DNA of 6,912 nt from Verrucomicrobiales bacterium (GTDB lineage: Bacteria > Verrucomicrobiota > Verrucomicrobiia > Limisphaerales > F1-80-MAGS106): positions 1-6,912 of the forward strand of contig CANLCA010000149.1 of the NCBI GenBank assembly GCA_947487925.1, read 5' to 3'. Both the position numbers and the translations under genes were made by a program. The first letter of the stretch is position 1. Every line of letters begins with the position of its first letter. The notes below the pieces were generated by a model. The model was not told where the DNA came from and did no database searches. It saw nothing but the letters and a program-made list of their open reading frames with translations. Shown in pieces: positions 1-6,844 of the stretch.

Positions 1-384
1 AAGCCGGGATGAAATCATGTGAGCTTTCTGTGGGGTTGCCACCCTCTCTCGCTTTTCTTGGATTCGTTAACAATGGGCTTCACCGTCACGGGTCTGCGGC
101 CGGTAAGGTTCGACCTCTCCCCAAAGAATCCGGATTTCAACGAAGCCGGTCAAACCCATTGCTATTTCCAGTGAGAATCCCAAGCAAACGGCCGCACATC
201 AACCCAGAATCGCGCTAAGGAAATTGAATAAACCTGCCGGGCGATCCCTTAGGCTCATCCTGATGGCTCGTTGGAATAAGCTGCCTCCAGTGCGGAGTGG
301 AGATGAAGCTCGTCGCTTTGGCCAGCGCCCAACGAAAACTTTTCGGATACAAGCCCTGTTCGGTTCCGCTTCGTTGAGTTCCTT
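1..384. other. Left-edge region without a convincing gene
   Basis: I see no supported gene here. The only plus-strand open frame of note (9-218, 69 codons) has low-complexity, basic composition with no recognisable motif, and the minus-strand frame that enters from the symporter gene is an out-of-frame shadow. The stretch just below the symporter stop contains a short perfect inverted repeat (CGAAAA-C-TTTTCG, 333-345), but its one-base centre and low GC make it a poor terminator, and no T-run follows in a useful position. The upstream neighbour presumably lies outside the window. Confidence 0.5.
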
Positions 385-2097
385 CTACTTCGGCAAAAAC
401 CGGCGCAACGAACCCACGACCCGGATGCCCAGAAAAATAGTTCCGGAAACGAATCGGATGACCCAGACCAGAGTCAACCCGACCAGTTCCCACAGAAACG
501 AAAGCGCGAGCCGCGGCGCAAGGTAGGGCAGTTTCACGAGCCACAGAGTCCGATCGCCTTTAAGGCTTTGCTCGAACGCGCTGATGGAACTCCACAGTCC
601 CGCCAGCGTCTCTCCCTTCGGATCTGGCGGATGCAATCGCACTTTGAGCAAGGCGGCCAAGCCGGGAACCAGACAGGCCAGGCTCCCGAATTTGAGAACC
701 TTCAGCGCTATTGCGGCATATTCGATCTTAGTAGGCGGGCCGGGAATCTTGACCGAGGTGGCCATCCAGTAAGTGTAACCGTGCACGACTCCGATCATCA
801 CCGCCAGCAGAACACCCATCGGCAGCAGAACACGCAGCAGCAGGGTTGCAGGGCGAATGTGCCCAGCAAAGCTCCCCAGCGGATGGGAGACCATGCCCGC
901 GCCGCTCCCCGAATGAGGACGTGACGGTTCCGTCGCGGCATTTCGGATGGATGAACTGGCGGGAGGCGGAAGGGGGCGTCGTTTCCACCAGCCGGCAAGG
1001 AGGGCGCCGGAAATATTCATCCACGGACCGAACACTGCAGCCGCCAATCCCGCACCGGCACTGTGGAGGACGTTCATAGCGATCCCGCTGGCCATGCCGC
1101 CGTTTTGCATACCCACCTCGATCGCCACCGTGCGACAGTCGCGCTCCTCCAGTCCAGCCGCCCGGGCGCCCCAAAAGCCGAGCACATAACCCGCCAAGTT
1201 ATGCAGGATGGCGGCGCAAAGCAGGGCGATACCGACGTTCAACAACTGCTCCCGGGCCCGCGAGGTGATGATGCCGATGATGAAACAAATGCTGAACATG
1301 GAGACGACTGGGAGCGCGCGGTCCAGCCAGGGATCGGTCCGGCCGAGGCGAACGTTCAGCAGCCACTTGAGTGCCGCCATCAACGACAGGAAGGTGAAAC
1401 CCAGGATCAGGCCGAGACGCATTTCACCGATAACGCCCGGGCCTGACGACGGCAAGAGGGCCAGGCCAATAATCATGGCCGCCGCCAGCCCGGAGATGGT
1501 CAAAAGCGATCGGCTGGTACGGTTCCAGCGGACCTGCCCGTAGAGCACGCGGTTGACCACCAGACCCACCGCCACCGGCAGCAGGATCATGTTCGCGATG
1601 GACAGCATCATAGTCCCCACGTCGATGGGCACCAGCCGACCCGCCAGGACCTTCATCAGCAGCGGGGTTGCGACGGGAGATGCGAGGGTAGAACAGAGTG
1701 TCAAGGTGACCGACAACGGCACGTTGCCGCCGGCGAGATACGTGACAACATTTGAGGCCACACCACCGGCGACGGAGCCGATCAGGATGAGTCCGGCCGC
1801 GACCTCAGGTTCAAAGTCGAACGACCAGGCGAGGACCCAGGCAATCAGAGGCATGACCGTGAACTGCAGCGCGAACCCAACGAGGATAGGCCGAGGCATT
1901 TGCGCGACACGGACGAAGTCGGCCACGCTGAGCGTCGCGCCCATGCCGAACATGATCACCTGGATGAGGGGGACGATCAGCAGCTTGAGGTCAAAACTCC
2001 CGTAGATTCCGAAGAGGCTGGGTTGCCAGACTGCCATCGCCACGACGATGGCGACGGCCGCAGGGAACCGCATGGCACGCAAGGTTTCGGAATTCAT
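385..2097 (-). CDS. BASS-family (bile acid:sodium symporter-like) transporter with C-terminal membrane extension
   Basis: This is an inner-membrane, probably sodium-coupled solute carrier. Residues about 10-372 form the BASS core of roughly ten hydrophobic segments. Visible family signatures are MFGMGATLS (49-57), the crossover region GGVASNVVTYLAGG (111-124) followed by LSVTLT and STLASPVATPLL (136-147), and EVGMQNGG (327-334). By analogy with ASBT homologues, S115/N116, E327 and Q331 would be sodium-site residues. The substrate cannot be read from the sequence; bile acids are unlikely in a free-living bacterium, and organic or keto acids are possible. The core is about the full length of the family. 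It is followed by a Pro/Ser-rich linker (about 373-415) and about 155 extra residues with hydrophobic stretches near 418-440, 461-484 and 529-560, which I do not recognise. The ATG at 2097 has no clear Shine-Dalgarno sequence. The gene lies 109 bases downstream of the beta-helix gene on the same strand, so cotranscription is possible. Confidence 0.9.
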   Translation of the reverse strand: MNSETLRAMRFPAAVAIVVAMAVWQPSLFGIYGSFDLKLLIVPLIQVIMFGMGATLSVADFVRVAQMPRPILVGFALQFTVMPLIAWVLAWSFDFEPEVAAGLILIGSVAGGVASNVVTYLAGGNVPLSVTLTLCSTLASPVATPLLMKVLAGRLVPIDVGTMMLSIANMILLPVAVGLVVNRVLYGQVRWNRTSRSLLTISGLAAAMIIGLALLPSSGPGVIGEMRLGLILGFTFLSLMAALKWLLNVRLGRTDPWLDRALPVVSMFSICFIIGIITSRAREQLLNVGIALLCAAILHNLAGYVLGFWGARAAGLEERDCRTVAIEVGMQNGGMASGIAMNVLHSAGAGLAAAVFGPWMNISGALLAGWWKRRPLPPPASSSIRNAATEPSRPHSGSGAGMVSHPLGSFAGHIRPATLLLRVLLPMGVLLAVMIGVVHGYTYWMATSVKIPGPPTKIEYAAIALKVLKFGSLACLVPGLAALLKVRLHPPDPKGETLAGLWSSISAFEQSLKGDRTLWLVKLPYLAPRLALSFLWELVGLTLVWVIRFVSGTIFLGIRVVGSLRRFLPK

Positions 2098-2206
2098 GAG
2101 AGACAGGCGGGAGCTTGGCGGAAGTTAGATTGGAGTTGCGAATGATTCGTCGGGCGGACTTGGGGGCGATCACGTTCAGCCGGAGCTACCGGTATCGCGC
2201 GGTTGG

Positions 2207-4174
2207 TCAGCGATAAAACGGCTGCCAGGTCAGCCAAGTGGGACCATACTTCGGCTCCGGGGCGCCAACCTCGAGAGCGCCGAGGTCGGGAGCTTTGCCG
2301 ACGAAATTGTCATTGACGGTGGGGATAACCTCGCCGGCGTCCACCACCCTGCTGCCGGGTTTGAGCCGAAAACTCAAATCTATGGCGTGGTAAACCGCGT
2401 AGGGATTAGCTGCATTCGGTTGCGACAGTTTCTCGAAGATGTCGTAGTCAATTTCGATGCCGTGCTTTTCCTGTTCGGTTGTGGCCCGGAGTTCGGCGAG
2501 TGTCGCGAAGTTTTTCCAATCGGTCGGCTTGGGCTCATACATCATCGCCCCTTTGGCCGGGGCCAGCCATTTGTATTGTTCCTTCACCCCTTTGTTCGGG
2601 CGAAAACCATTGTAGTCGGTGCTAAACGCACTGGTGGCGTTGGCCCAGGCCATAATTCCACGCCCGGGAAAGTCACGGCCGAGAAAGAGGTTGTTGCGGA
2701 AATGGACGTTCGCATAAGGCTCCGCCCTGGCTTGCTCGCAGATGAGGGTGTTGTTGAATACGAAGAGGCCCGCGGGCTTGGCGGAAAACTTGAACACCCC
2801 ACCGCCGGGCACGTTGTAGGCGATGTTGCGGTAAAAATAGATCGGACCGCCGAAGACCGGCTGGGAGCTGAAGCCGCCCATGGCGGCGTTGACGCCGCGG
2901 TTGCTGAAGACCCGAACGTTGTGCACACCACCATCGGTCTCGATGAAGTCGTCGTTCATCACGTGCATGTCGTTTCCGTAAATGTCGATCGAGGAGGCCC
3001 GCTGCTCAGGATCTTTCTCCGGTGTGCCATAGGTCGAGATGCCGATCGCATCATGAAAATAGGCGATGGCGTTGCGGGCGATGACGTGACCCGGGCCATA
3101 GACTTTGACGCCGTAGTAGCTGACCAGGCGGTGAGACTTGTAGAGCGGTTCGGTCCAGCTGATTCTATCAGGGGTGCGCGCCCGCCCACCCCAGCCGATG
3201 AGGCGGAAGCGATCATCGCGACCAATGATCAGATTGTCGGCGATGTAGAAATCGGCGGAGCCGGCATACTCGGTCGAGACAGCGGCGCCGACGTTTTCGA
3301 AACGACAATTCTTCACGGTCAGGCCCACGGCACCGGCGACTTCCTTCTGGCCGGCGAAGATGGCGTAGTCGGTGTTGCGGAAAGTGAGGCCTTCGAAAAT
3401 GTGATAACGCGAAGCCATCACATCGAAGAGGCGATGGCTGCCGTCGCCGTCGAGGATGACCTCGCCGTCGCCGGCTGCCTTGAGCGTGATGGGTTTTTCC
3501 GGAGTGCCCTTGAGCGTGAGCGACATTGAGCCGTCGAACGGCGTCATCATCGGATCGACGTAGTCCAGCCGTTCCACTCGGTAGAGGCCGGCATGAAGGA
3601 GCAGCGTGTCGCCGGGTTGGGCACGGCGTTCCCAGACCACGGACCAATCGCCAAGACCCGCACCATAGTAGGCTTGCAGGATACCGGTGAAGCTGGGTTC
3701 CTGACGCGGGCCGTCGAAGTCGGGCGGATAGACGTGCAGGGTGCGACCGCCGGCGTAAGGCATCGGCTCGCTCCGGGTTTTCACCTTGACCGTGTGACTG
3801 GCCTCGCCGGTGACGCCGTCGGGGTCTGTCATTGAAAAGCGGCACTCGTATTCGGTGCCGGGCTTTAGATTGAGAATGGAGCCGGCGAAACCATCAGGGA
3901 CGGTGTAGTCGAGATGTTCACGAGCGCGGAAGATCCGCTCTCCTCCGATTCGCACGAGCGGCAATGCGGGACGCCAGGAAGCTTCTCCGACGGCTCGGAA
4001 CTGAACGGCGACTTCAGCGTCGCGATTGGCATCACCGACGATGGCCCATTCGAAACCTAGATTGAGAAGCGTGGGATGTTCGACAGTGAACTTTCCGGCG
4101 ACAGTTGCGTTCTGAGCGGAGACAGTGCCGCAGGTGAGGAGGGCAAGACTGATGCAACGAATGAGTTCATTCAT
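2207..4174 (-). CDS. Secreted right-handed parallel beta-helix repeat protein (putative carbohydrate-active)
   Basis: The product is 655 residues from the ATG at 4174, chosen because a good signal peptide follows (MNELIRCISLALL, then TVSA before Q21). The in-frame ATG 36 bases upstream would put a basic stretch before it. Residues about 28-135 resemble a fibronectin III-like module, with LNLKPGTEYECRFSMTDPDG at 101-120. Residues about 185-500 are beta-helix rungs rich in Asn and Gly, such as ILDGDG (240-245), GLTFRN (262-267), LTVKNCRFENVG (285-296), SIDIYGND (395-402), YFYRNIAYN (446-454), FVFNNTLI (471-478) and VHFRNNLFLG (490-499). An acidic patch NDDFIETDGG (407-416) could bind metal or act catalytically; this is inference. 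The end, DAGEVIP (612-618) plus GKAPDLGALE (626-635), is the closing motif common in secreted beta-helix proteins of polysaccharide lyase or glycosidase type. The exact activity is unknown. It overlaps the GH95 fragment upstream by 8 bases. Confidence 0.88.
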   Translation of the reverse strand: MNELIRCISLALLTCGTVSAQNATVAGKFTVEHPTLLNLGFEWAIVGDANRDAEVAVQFRAVGEASWRPALPLVRIGGERIFRAREHLDYTVPDGFAGSILNLKPGTEYECRFSMTDPDGVTGEASHTVKVKTRSEPMPYAGGRTLHVYPPDFDGPRQEPSFTGILQAYYGAGLGDWSVVWERRAQPGDTLLLHAGLYRVERLDYVDPMMTPFDGSMSLTLKGTPEKPITLKAAGDGEVILDGDGSHRLFDVMASRYHIFEGLTFRNTDYAIFAGQKEVAGAVGLTVKNCRFENVGAAVSTEYAGSADFYIADNLIIGRDDRFRLIGWGGRARTPDRISWTEPLYKSHRLVSYYGVKVYGPGHVIARNAIAYFHDAIGISTYGTPEKDPEQRASSIDIYGNDMHVMNDDFIETDGGVHNVRVFSNRGVNAAMGGFSSQPVFGGPIYFYRNIAYNVPGGGVFKFSAKPAGLFVFNNTLICEQARAEPYANVHFRNNLFLGRDFPGRGIMAWANATSAFSTDYNGFRPNKGVKEQYKWLAPAKGAMMYEPKPTDWKNFATLAELRATTEQEKHGIEIDYDIFEKLSQPNAANPYAVYHAIDLSFRLKPGSRVVDAGEVIPTVNDNFVGKAPDLGALEVGAPEPKYGPTWLTWQPFYR

Positions 4175-4185
4175 AGTGTAAGGTC

Positions 4186-4203
4186 GCTGGCTTCTGCGCC
4201 AGC
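4186..4203 (-). promoter_or_regulatory. Stem-loop just upstream of the beta-helix start codon
   Basis: On the minus strand GCTGGC-GCAGAA-GCCAGC forms a 6-bp GC-rich stem with a 6-base loop. It ends 11 bases before the ATG at 4174, exactly where a ribosome-binding site would lie, and no Shine-Dalgarno sequence is visible there. In RNA it could hold back initiation unless ribosomes reading the GH95 remnant melt it. A function is inference, since short stems of this kind also arise by chance. Confidence 0.35.
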
Positions 4204-4223
4204 ATGGCATTGGTTTCTGCGCT
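4187..4223 (+). repeat. Imperfect 14-base direct repeat at the GH95/beta-helix junction
   Basis: CTGGCTTCTGCGCC (4187-4200) and TTGGTTTCTGCGCT (4210-4223) match at 11 of 14 positions, and all three differences are C/T. The offset is 23 bases. The pair lies in the stretch between the end of recognisable GH95 homology (about 4248) and the beta-helix start, so it may mark the rearrangement that removed the rest of the GH95 gene, or be a small local duplication. Confidence 0.4.
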
Positions 4224-4520
4224 GTTGCAGGTCAAGTTTTTGTCGGAGTCGTGGGGACCGTCACTCCAGAGCGTGGCTTCGTTCAGCTGCAGACGCTCCT
4301 GATCAATCCCCCCGAACACCATGGCCCCGGCCCGCCCGTTGCCGATCGGCAGCGCTGTGGTCCAGGTCTTTGCCAGTTGTTGATACCAGAACGTCAGCGC
4401 CGAAAGTGTTTCCTGGGAAGCAAGAGACTTGGCCGCGACAACATCGTCTGCCGCGTGGAAAACGGGAGTGCCACACGATTGCAGGACGAACATGGCTGGC
4501 AGCATCCTTTTCATTTTCAT

Positions 4521-5270
4521 CCGTGGGATGGGGTTGAATTTCGAATGAGTCAAGTCTCTTTGTCCCCAGGATTCAGGACAAACTCGGTTACGCGGCGGGC
4601 AACCGTCTCCAACCCCGTGGCGTAGAAGGGGCAAAGTTCCTGGATGATGTTTTTATTTTCCAAAGTGGCTCAATACTGGCGGATCGGACGCAGGATGCCA
4701 TTCCAATCCGATTGAAAACACCACAACACCCGCTCGCAACCCGGAGCACCATGCATCAAAAAGGATCTCCCGGGGACAGACAAATTATTAAAAAAACCGG
4801 GATCAAGTAACGGGGATGGATTACAGGGTCAACATGAAGGCCGAGTTTCCCAAGAAATGGGTCGCAAATGGCAACTCTGATCAACGGGAGTCAGGATCGA
4901 AATATCGTGGGATACTGACGTAGCCTGATGCTCTGTTTCAAATGATGCCAACGGCCATAGTTCTCCTGCTGAAACGACCAATGACAGAAGATTCCACGGC
5001 TGAGTTCCCCGGCTGTGCTCCGGAGGAGCCGGCGGCCTGAAAGCGGCAGATTATTTGAAGTTCGCGGTTGAAGGCGAGTGAGACACCAACCGTTCGCGAA
5101 ATTTAACCAAAAGCTGACTTCCGAAGATCTCTCAACACAAACAAGGGGGAGCCATCCAGACCTCGCACGGGTCGAGCCCCGGTTTCTCGATGGCGACCGA
5201 AGGCGAACAGGCCTCGGTAGCATGGCAATCGATGTTTAGTTGAAATGTTTTTCACGAATGATACGTTGAC
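4521..5270. other. Long non-coding region between divergent units
   Basis: About 750 bases carry no gene I can support. It should contain the promoters of the minus-strand GH95/beta-helix unit and of the plus-strand pseudopilin gene, but I could not find a convincing -35/-10 pair for either. A minus-strand frame at 5223-4891 (110 codons) is Arg/Ser-rich and has no recognisable domain. Short inverted repeats occur at 4560-4581 (TTGTCC/GGACAA, 10-base loop), 5009-5032 and 5172-5190 (TCGAG/CTCGA). Their number is close to what chance would give in this length. The region could include decayed sequence from a former gene neighbour. Confidence 0.45.
5009..5032. repeat. GC-rich inverted repeat in the intergenic region
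   Basis: CCGGCT (5009-5014) and AGCCGG (5027-5032) are perfect complements around a 12-base loop. An alternative, overlapping hairpin is GCTCC-GGA-GGAGC (5017-5029). The flanking GCCGGCGGCCTGAAAGCGGC gives further GC-rich pairing. It is not followed by a T-run, so a terminator is unlikely. It could be a REP-like dispersed element, which cannot be decided from one copy. Confidence 0.35.
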
Positions 5271-6140
5271 ATGGCTTTCACAAAACCAACGGCCATGAAA
5301 ATCGTCGTACCACTCCCATTCAGGACCGCCAAACCCAATCAAGGCTTCACGCTCATAGAATTGCTCGTCGTGGTTGCCATCATCGCCATCTTGGCCGGCA
5401 TGCTGCTGCCGAGCTTGGCCAAGGCCAAAGGTTCCGGCTACCAGGCTGCTTGTCTTAATAACATGCGGCAATTCTCGATCGCCAACGTCCTGTACGCAGG
5501 CGATCACGACGACCAAGCGGTGCCGCTCCTCCAATTGCAGCCTGGTGGCAACGTCGAATTGTGGATGGCCAATGCTCGATACCGCAGTTATATCGGCTAC
5601 GACAATAAAGGTAATTCCACGGTGCAGACTCCCAAAGATTACCGCTGCCCAGCCGACACGGCCATCCACAATCCGCGCCTCTTCGCCTACGCCAATAACC
5701 CCAACCAATCGAACGAGAAAAACACAGGTACTCTCACCAGCTATAGCTATAACTTCGAGGATTGGTATCCTTCCGGCGGCAGGAGTTGGGCTCTGGCGAG
5801 CAAAGACCACGCGGGCCACAAACTCAGCAGTATCGAGGAACCCTCTGGGAAATTGATTTTCCACGACGGCCACGATTGGTGGTCCCAATGGAAAGGCGCG
5901 GATTACATCAATGGTTGGAACCGCCTCAAAATGAAAGGGAGCGTCCAACAATACAAAGATGTCGGCTGCGGCGGTCCCACATTATACCGCCACAATGAAG
6001 GGGCCAACTTCGGATTCTACGACGGCCATGCCCAGCGTCTGCGCAAGGAGAAGGTGTGGATCCCCAGCGATTTCAACGCCAGTCCCAAACGCCCTGGCAT
6101 GTGGGTCGCCCGACTCGAGACATGGAATAAGTACCGATAA
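5271..6140 (+). CDS. Type II secretion pseudopilin-like protein with H-X9-DG C-terminal motif
   Basis: The 289-residue product begins with a type IV pilin/pseudopilin leader: a basic N-terminus ending in G25, the predicted prepilin peptidase cut G25|F26, Glu at mature position 5 (E30), and a membrane helix over about 28-49 ending LLPSLAKAK. Then come CLNNMRQ (61-67), a CPAD segment around C126, and H241-X9-D251-G252, the 'prepilin-type processing-associated H-X9-DG' motif. Proteins of this build are numerous in Verrucomicrobiota and Planctomycetota genomes. They are thought to be inserted in the inner membrane and cut by PilD-like peptidase, but their individual roles are mostly unknown. The start is uncertain: ATG 5271 and ATG 5295 (giving MKIVVPLPFRT) both keep the leader, and neither has a clear Shine-Dalgarno site. 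No secretion machinery gene lies beside it, so it is an orphan pseudopilin here. It converges with the toxin-antitoxin operon. Confidence 0.88.
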   Translation: MAFTKPTAMKIVVPLPFRTAKPNQGFTLIELLVVVAIIAILAGMLLPSLAKAKGSGYQAACLNNMRQFSIANVLYAGDHDDQAVPLLQLQPGGNVELWMANARYRSYIGYDNKGNSTVQTPKDYRCPADTAIHNPRLFAYANNPNQSNEKNTGTLTSYSYNFEDWYPSGGRSWALASKDHAGHKLSSIEEPSGKLIFHDGHDWWSQWKGADYINGWNRLKMKGSVQQYKDVGCGGPTLYRHNEGANFGFYDGHAQRLRKEKVWIPSDFNASPKRPGMWVARLETWNKYR

Positions 6141-6212
6141 CCTAAATCCTTCAAACAGCTGTTGAATGTCGAGACCCCTTGTTGGCGCAAATATGAAACT
6201 CGATCTTCGTCA

Positions 6213-6608
6213 TCACCACACCCGTGAAGCATACAACATGGAGAGCGATTGATCGGGCGAAAGGATCGTCATGCCCTCTTCGATCGCGTGCGCCGCGAGC
6301 AGGCGGTCGAACGGATCGTTATGAATGCGCGGCAACTCGCCGCTGCGAAAAAAAGCTTCGTGGGTCAGAGCAAGGGTTTGAACTTGGAAAAATGCCAATC
6401 TGCGGGGAAGCCACTTGCGAGGTTGGTCCGGGAGCGGCAGTTTCCCGGCCGCATGTTTCAGTGAGATTTCCCAGACGCTCGCGTCACTGATGAAGAGCAT
6501 GTTGGCGGGATCATCTAGCATGCCCGTCGCCGTGGGAGACAGCTTTCCCTGCGGTAGCGCCAGCCAAAGGAAGGTGCAGGTATCGAGCAGCAGTTTCACA
6601 AACCCCAC
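6213..6608 (-). CDS. vapC: VapC-like PIN-domain ribonuclease toxin
   Basis: This is a 131-residue single PIN domain of full length for the family, the toxin half of a type II toxin-antitoxin pair; such enzymes cut RNA using metal ions held by acidic residues. The expected acidic set is present: D9 in KLLLDT, E47 in SVWEISLK, D98 and D101 in NDPFDRLLAAHA, and D119 in ILSPDQSL. The usual LLLDTH motif reads LLLDTC here, with Cys replacing His at 11. Two GTG starts are possible. GTG 6608 has AAGGAG 8 bases upstream and overlaps the antitoxin end by 13 bases. GTG 6599 gives the family-typical start 'MKLLLDT', has GGAG 8 bases upstream, and makes a 4-base GTGA overlap with the antitoxin stop. Either way translation is coupled to the antitoxin. 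The nucleic-acid target cannot be read from the sequence. Confidence 0.9.
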   Translation of the reverse strand: MGFVKLLLDTCTFLWLALPQGKLSPTATGMLDDPANMLFISDASVWEISLKHAAGKLPLPDQPRKWLPRRLAFFQVQTLALTHEAFFRSGELPRIHNDPFDRLLAAHAIEEGMTILSPDQSLSMLYASRVW

Positions 6609-6835
6609 TCCGCAAGCTCCTTTTTTGTCAGTGGCGCAAACGCGGAGTCTGGAATCGCAAAAGGGACATCGAGCGTTTCACCCACTTTCGGGCGTGGCTT
6701 CTTTTTCGCGGCCTTTAATGGAACGAGCTTTGCAACCGCGTTTTTCCCACGGGCGATGGTGAATTCCTTGCCTTTCTCCACCTCGGCGAGGTAACGCGAC
6801 AAATGCGTCTTGGCTTGGTGCGTGGTGATCATCAT
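6596..6835 (-). CDS. Phd/YefM-family antitoxin of the VapC-like toxin
   Basis: This 79-residue protein is the antitoxin and likely transcriptional autorepressor of the operon. The N-terminal part, MITTHQAKTHLSRYLAEVEKG (2-22) followed by FTIARGKNAVAKLVPL (25-40), is the Phd/YefM DNA-binding and dimer fold. A Lys/Pro-rich linker follows (43-50). The C-terminal tail with PLTKKELAEWGL (68-79) matches the conserved acidic/Trp helix that in this family wraps the PIN toxin. It is first in the operon and overlaps the toxin gene. The start is ATG 6835 or the adjacent ATG 6832, and the ribosome-binding site is weak (GCCGAG directly before the ATG). The length is normal for the family. Confidence 0.9.
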   Translation of the reverse strand: MMITTHQAKTHLSRYLAEVEKGKEFTIARGKNAVAKLVPLKAAKKKPRPKVGETLDVPFAIPDSAFAPLTKKELAEWGL

Positions 6836-6844
6836 CTCGGCAAT

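Larger units (their letters stand above)
4167..4520 (-). pseudogene. N-terminal fragment of GH95-type alpha-L-fucosidase (truncated)
   Basis: From the ATG at 4520 the frame encodes 117 residues: a signal-peptide-like start (MKMKRMLPAMFVLQSCG, Ala-Ala near 23-24), then about 50 residues matching the N-terminal domain of glycoside hydrolase family 95. The match is FWYQQLAKTW (44-53), ALPIGNGRAGAMVFGG (56-71) and ERLQLNEATLWSDGP (75-89). Intact GH95 enzymes are about 700-800 residues and carry their catalytic (alpha/alpha)6 domain downstream, so this fragment lacks the active site. After residue about 91 (near 4248) the family pattern stops, and a 26-residue tail runs to a TGA inside the start of the beta-helix gene. 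The remaining space is filled by that gene, so the rest of the enzyme is deleted rather than frameshifted. In-frame codons extend upstream to an ATG at 4634, but the signal peptide supports 4520. The homology call is firm; whether the remnant is still translated is unknown. Confidence 0.8.

Noticed and set aside
9..218. 69-codon plus-strand open frame at the left edge
   Set aside because: No ribosome-binding site visible in the few bases upstream, no motif, and composition like translated non-coding DNA.
333..345. CGAAAA-C-TTTTCG inverted repeat as a terminator for the symporter gene
   Set aside because: The one-base centre prevents full pairing, the stem is AT-rich, and no T-run follows.
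803..842. Repeated CAGCAGAACAC units inside the symporter gene
   Set aside because: They encode a Leu/Val-rich membrane segment and are explained by codon repetition.
2387..3529. 380-codon plus-strand open frame opposite the beta-helix gene
   Set aside because: It is fully antisense to a gene with a signal peptide and clear beta-helix rungs, has no recognisable domain, and is Val/Asp/Gly-rich as expected from reading a GC-biased gene backwards.
4224..4235. TTGACC on the minus strand as a -35 box for the beta-helix gene
   Set aside because: No acceptable -10 hexamer occurs 16-18 bases downstream.
4560..4581. TTGTCC/GGACAA inverted repeat upstream of the GH95 start as an operator
   Set aside because: A 6-base arm with a 10-base loop is expected about once or twice by chance in a region this long, and no promoter is visible around it.
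4891..5223. 110-codon minus-strand open frame in the intergenic region
   Set aside because: Arg/Ser-rich, no domain, signal peptide or ribosome-binding site; not supportable as a gene from sequence alone.
5103..5951. 282-codon minus-strand open frame opposite the pseudopilin gene
   Set aside because: The plus-strand frame has unmistakable pilin leader and H-X9-DG motifs; the antisense frame has no motif and only reflects third-position bias.
6150..6166. Near-palindrome TTCAAACAGCTGTTGAA between the convergent genes as a bidirectional terminator
   Set aside because: There is no room for a loop, one arm has an extra base, and no T-run flanks it.
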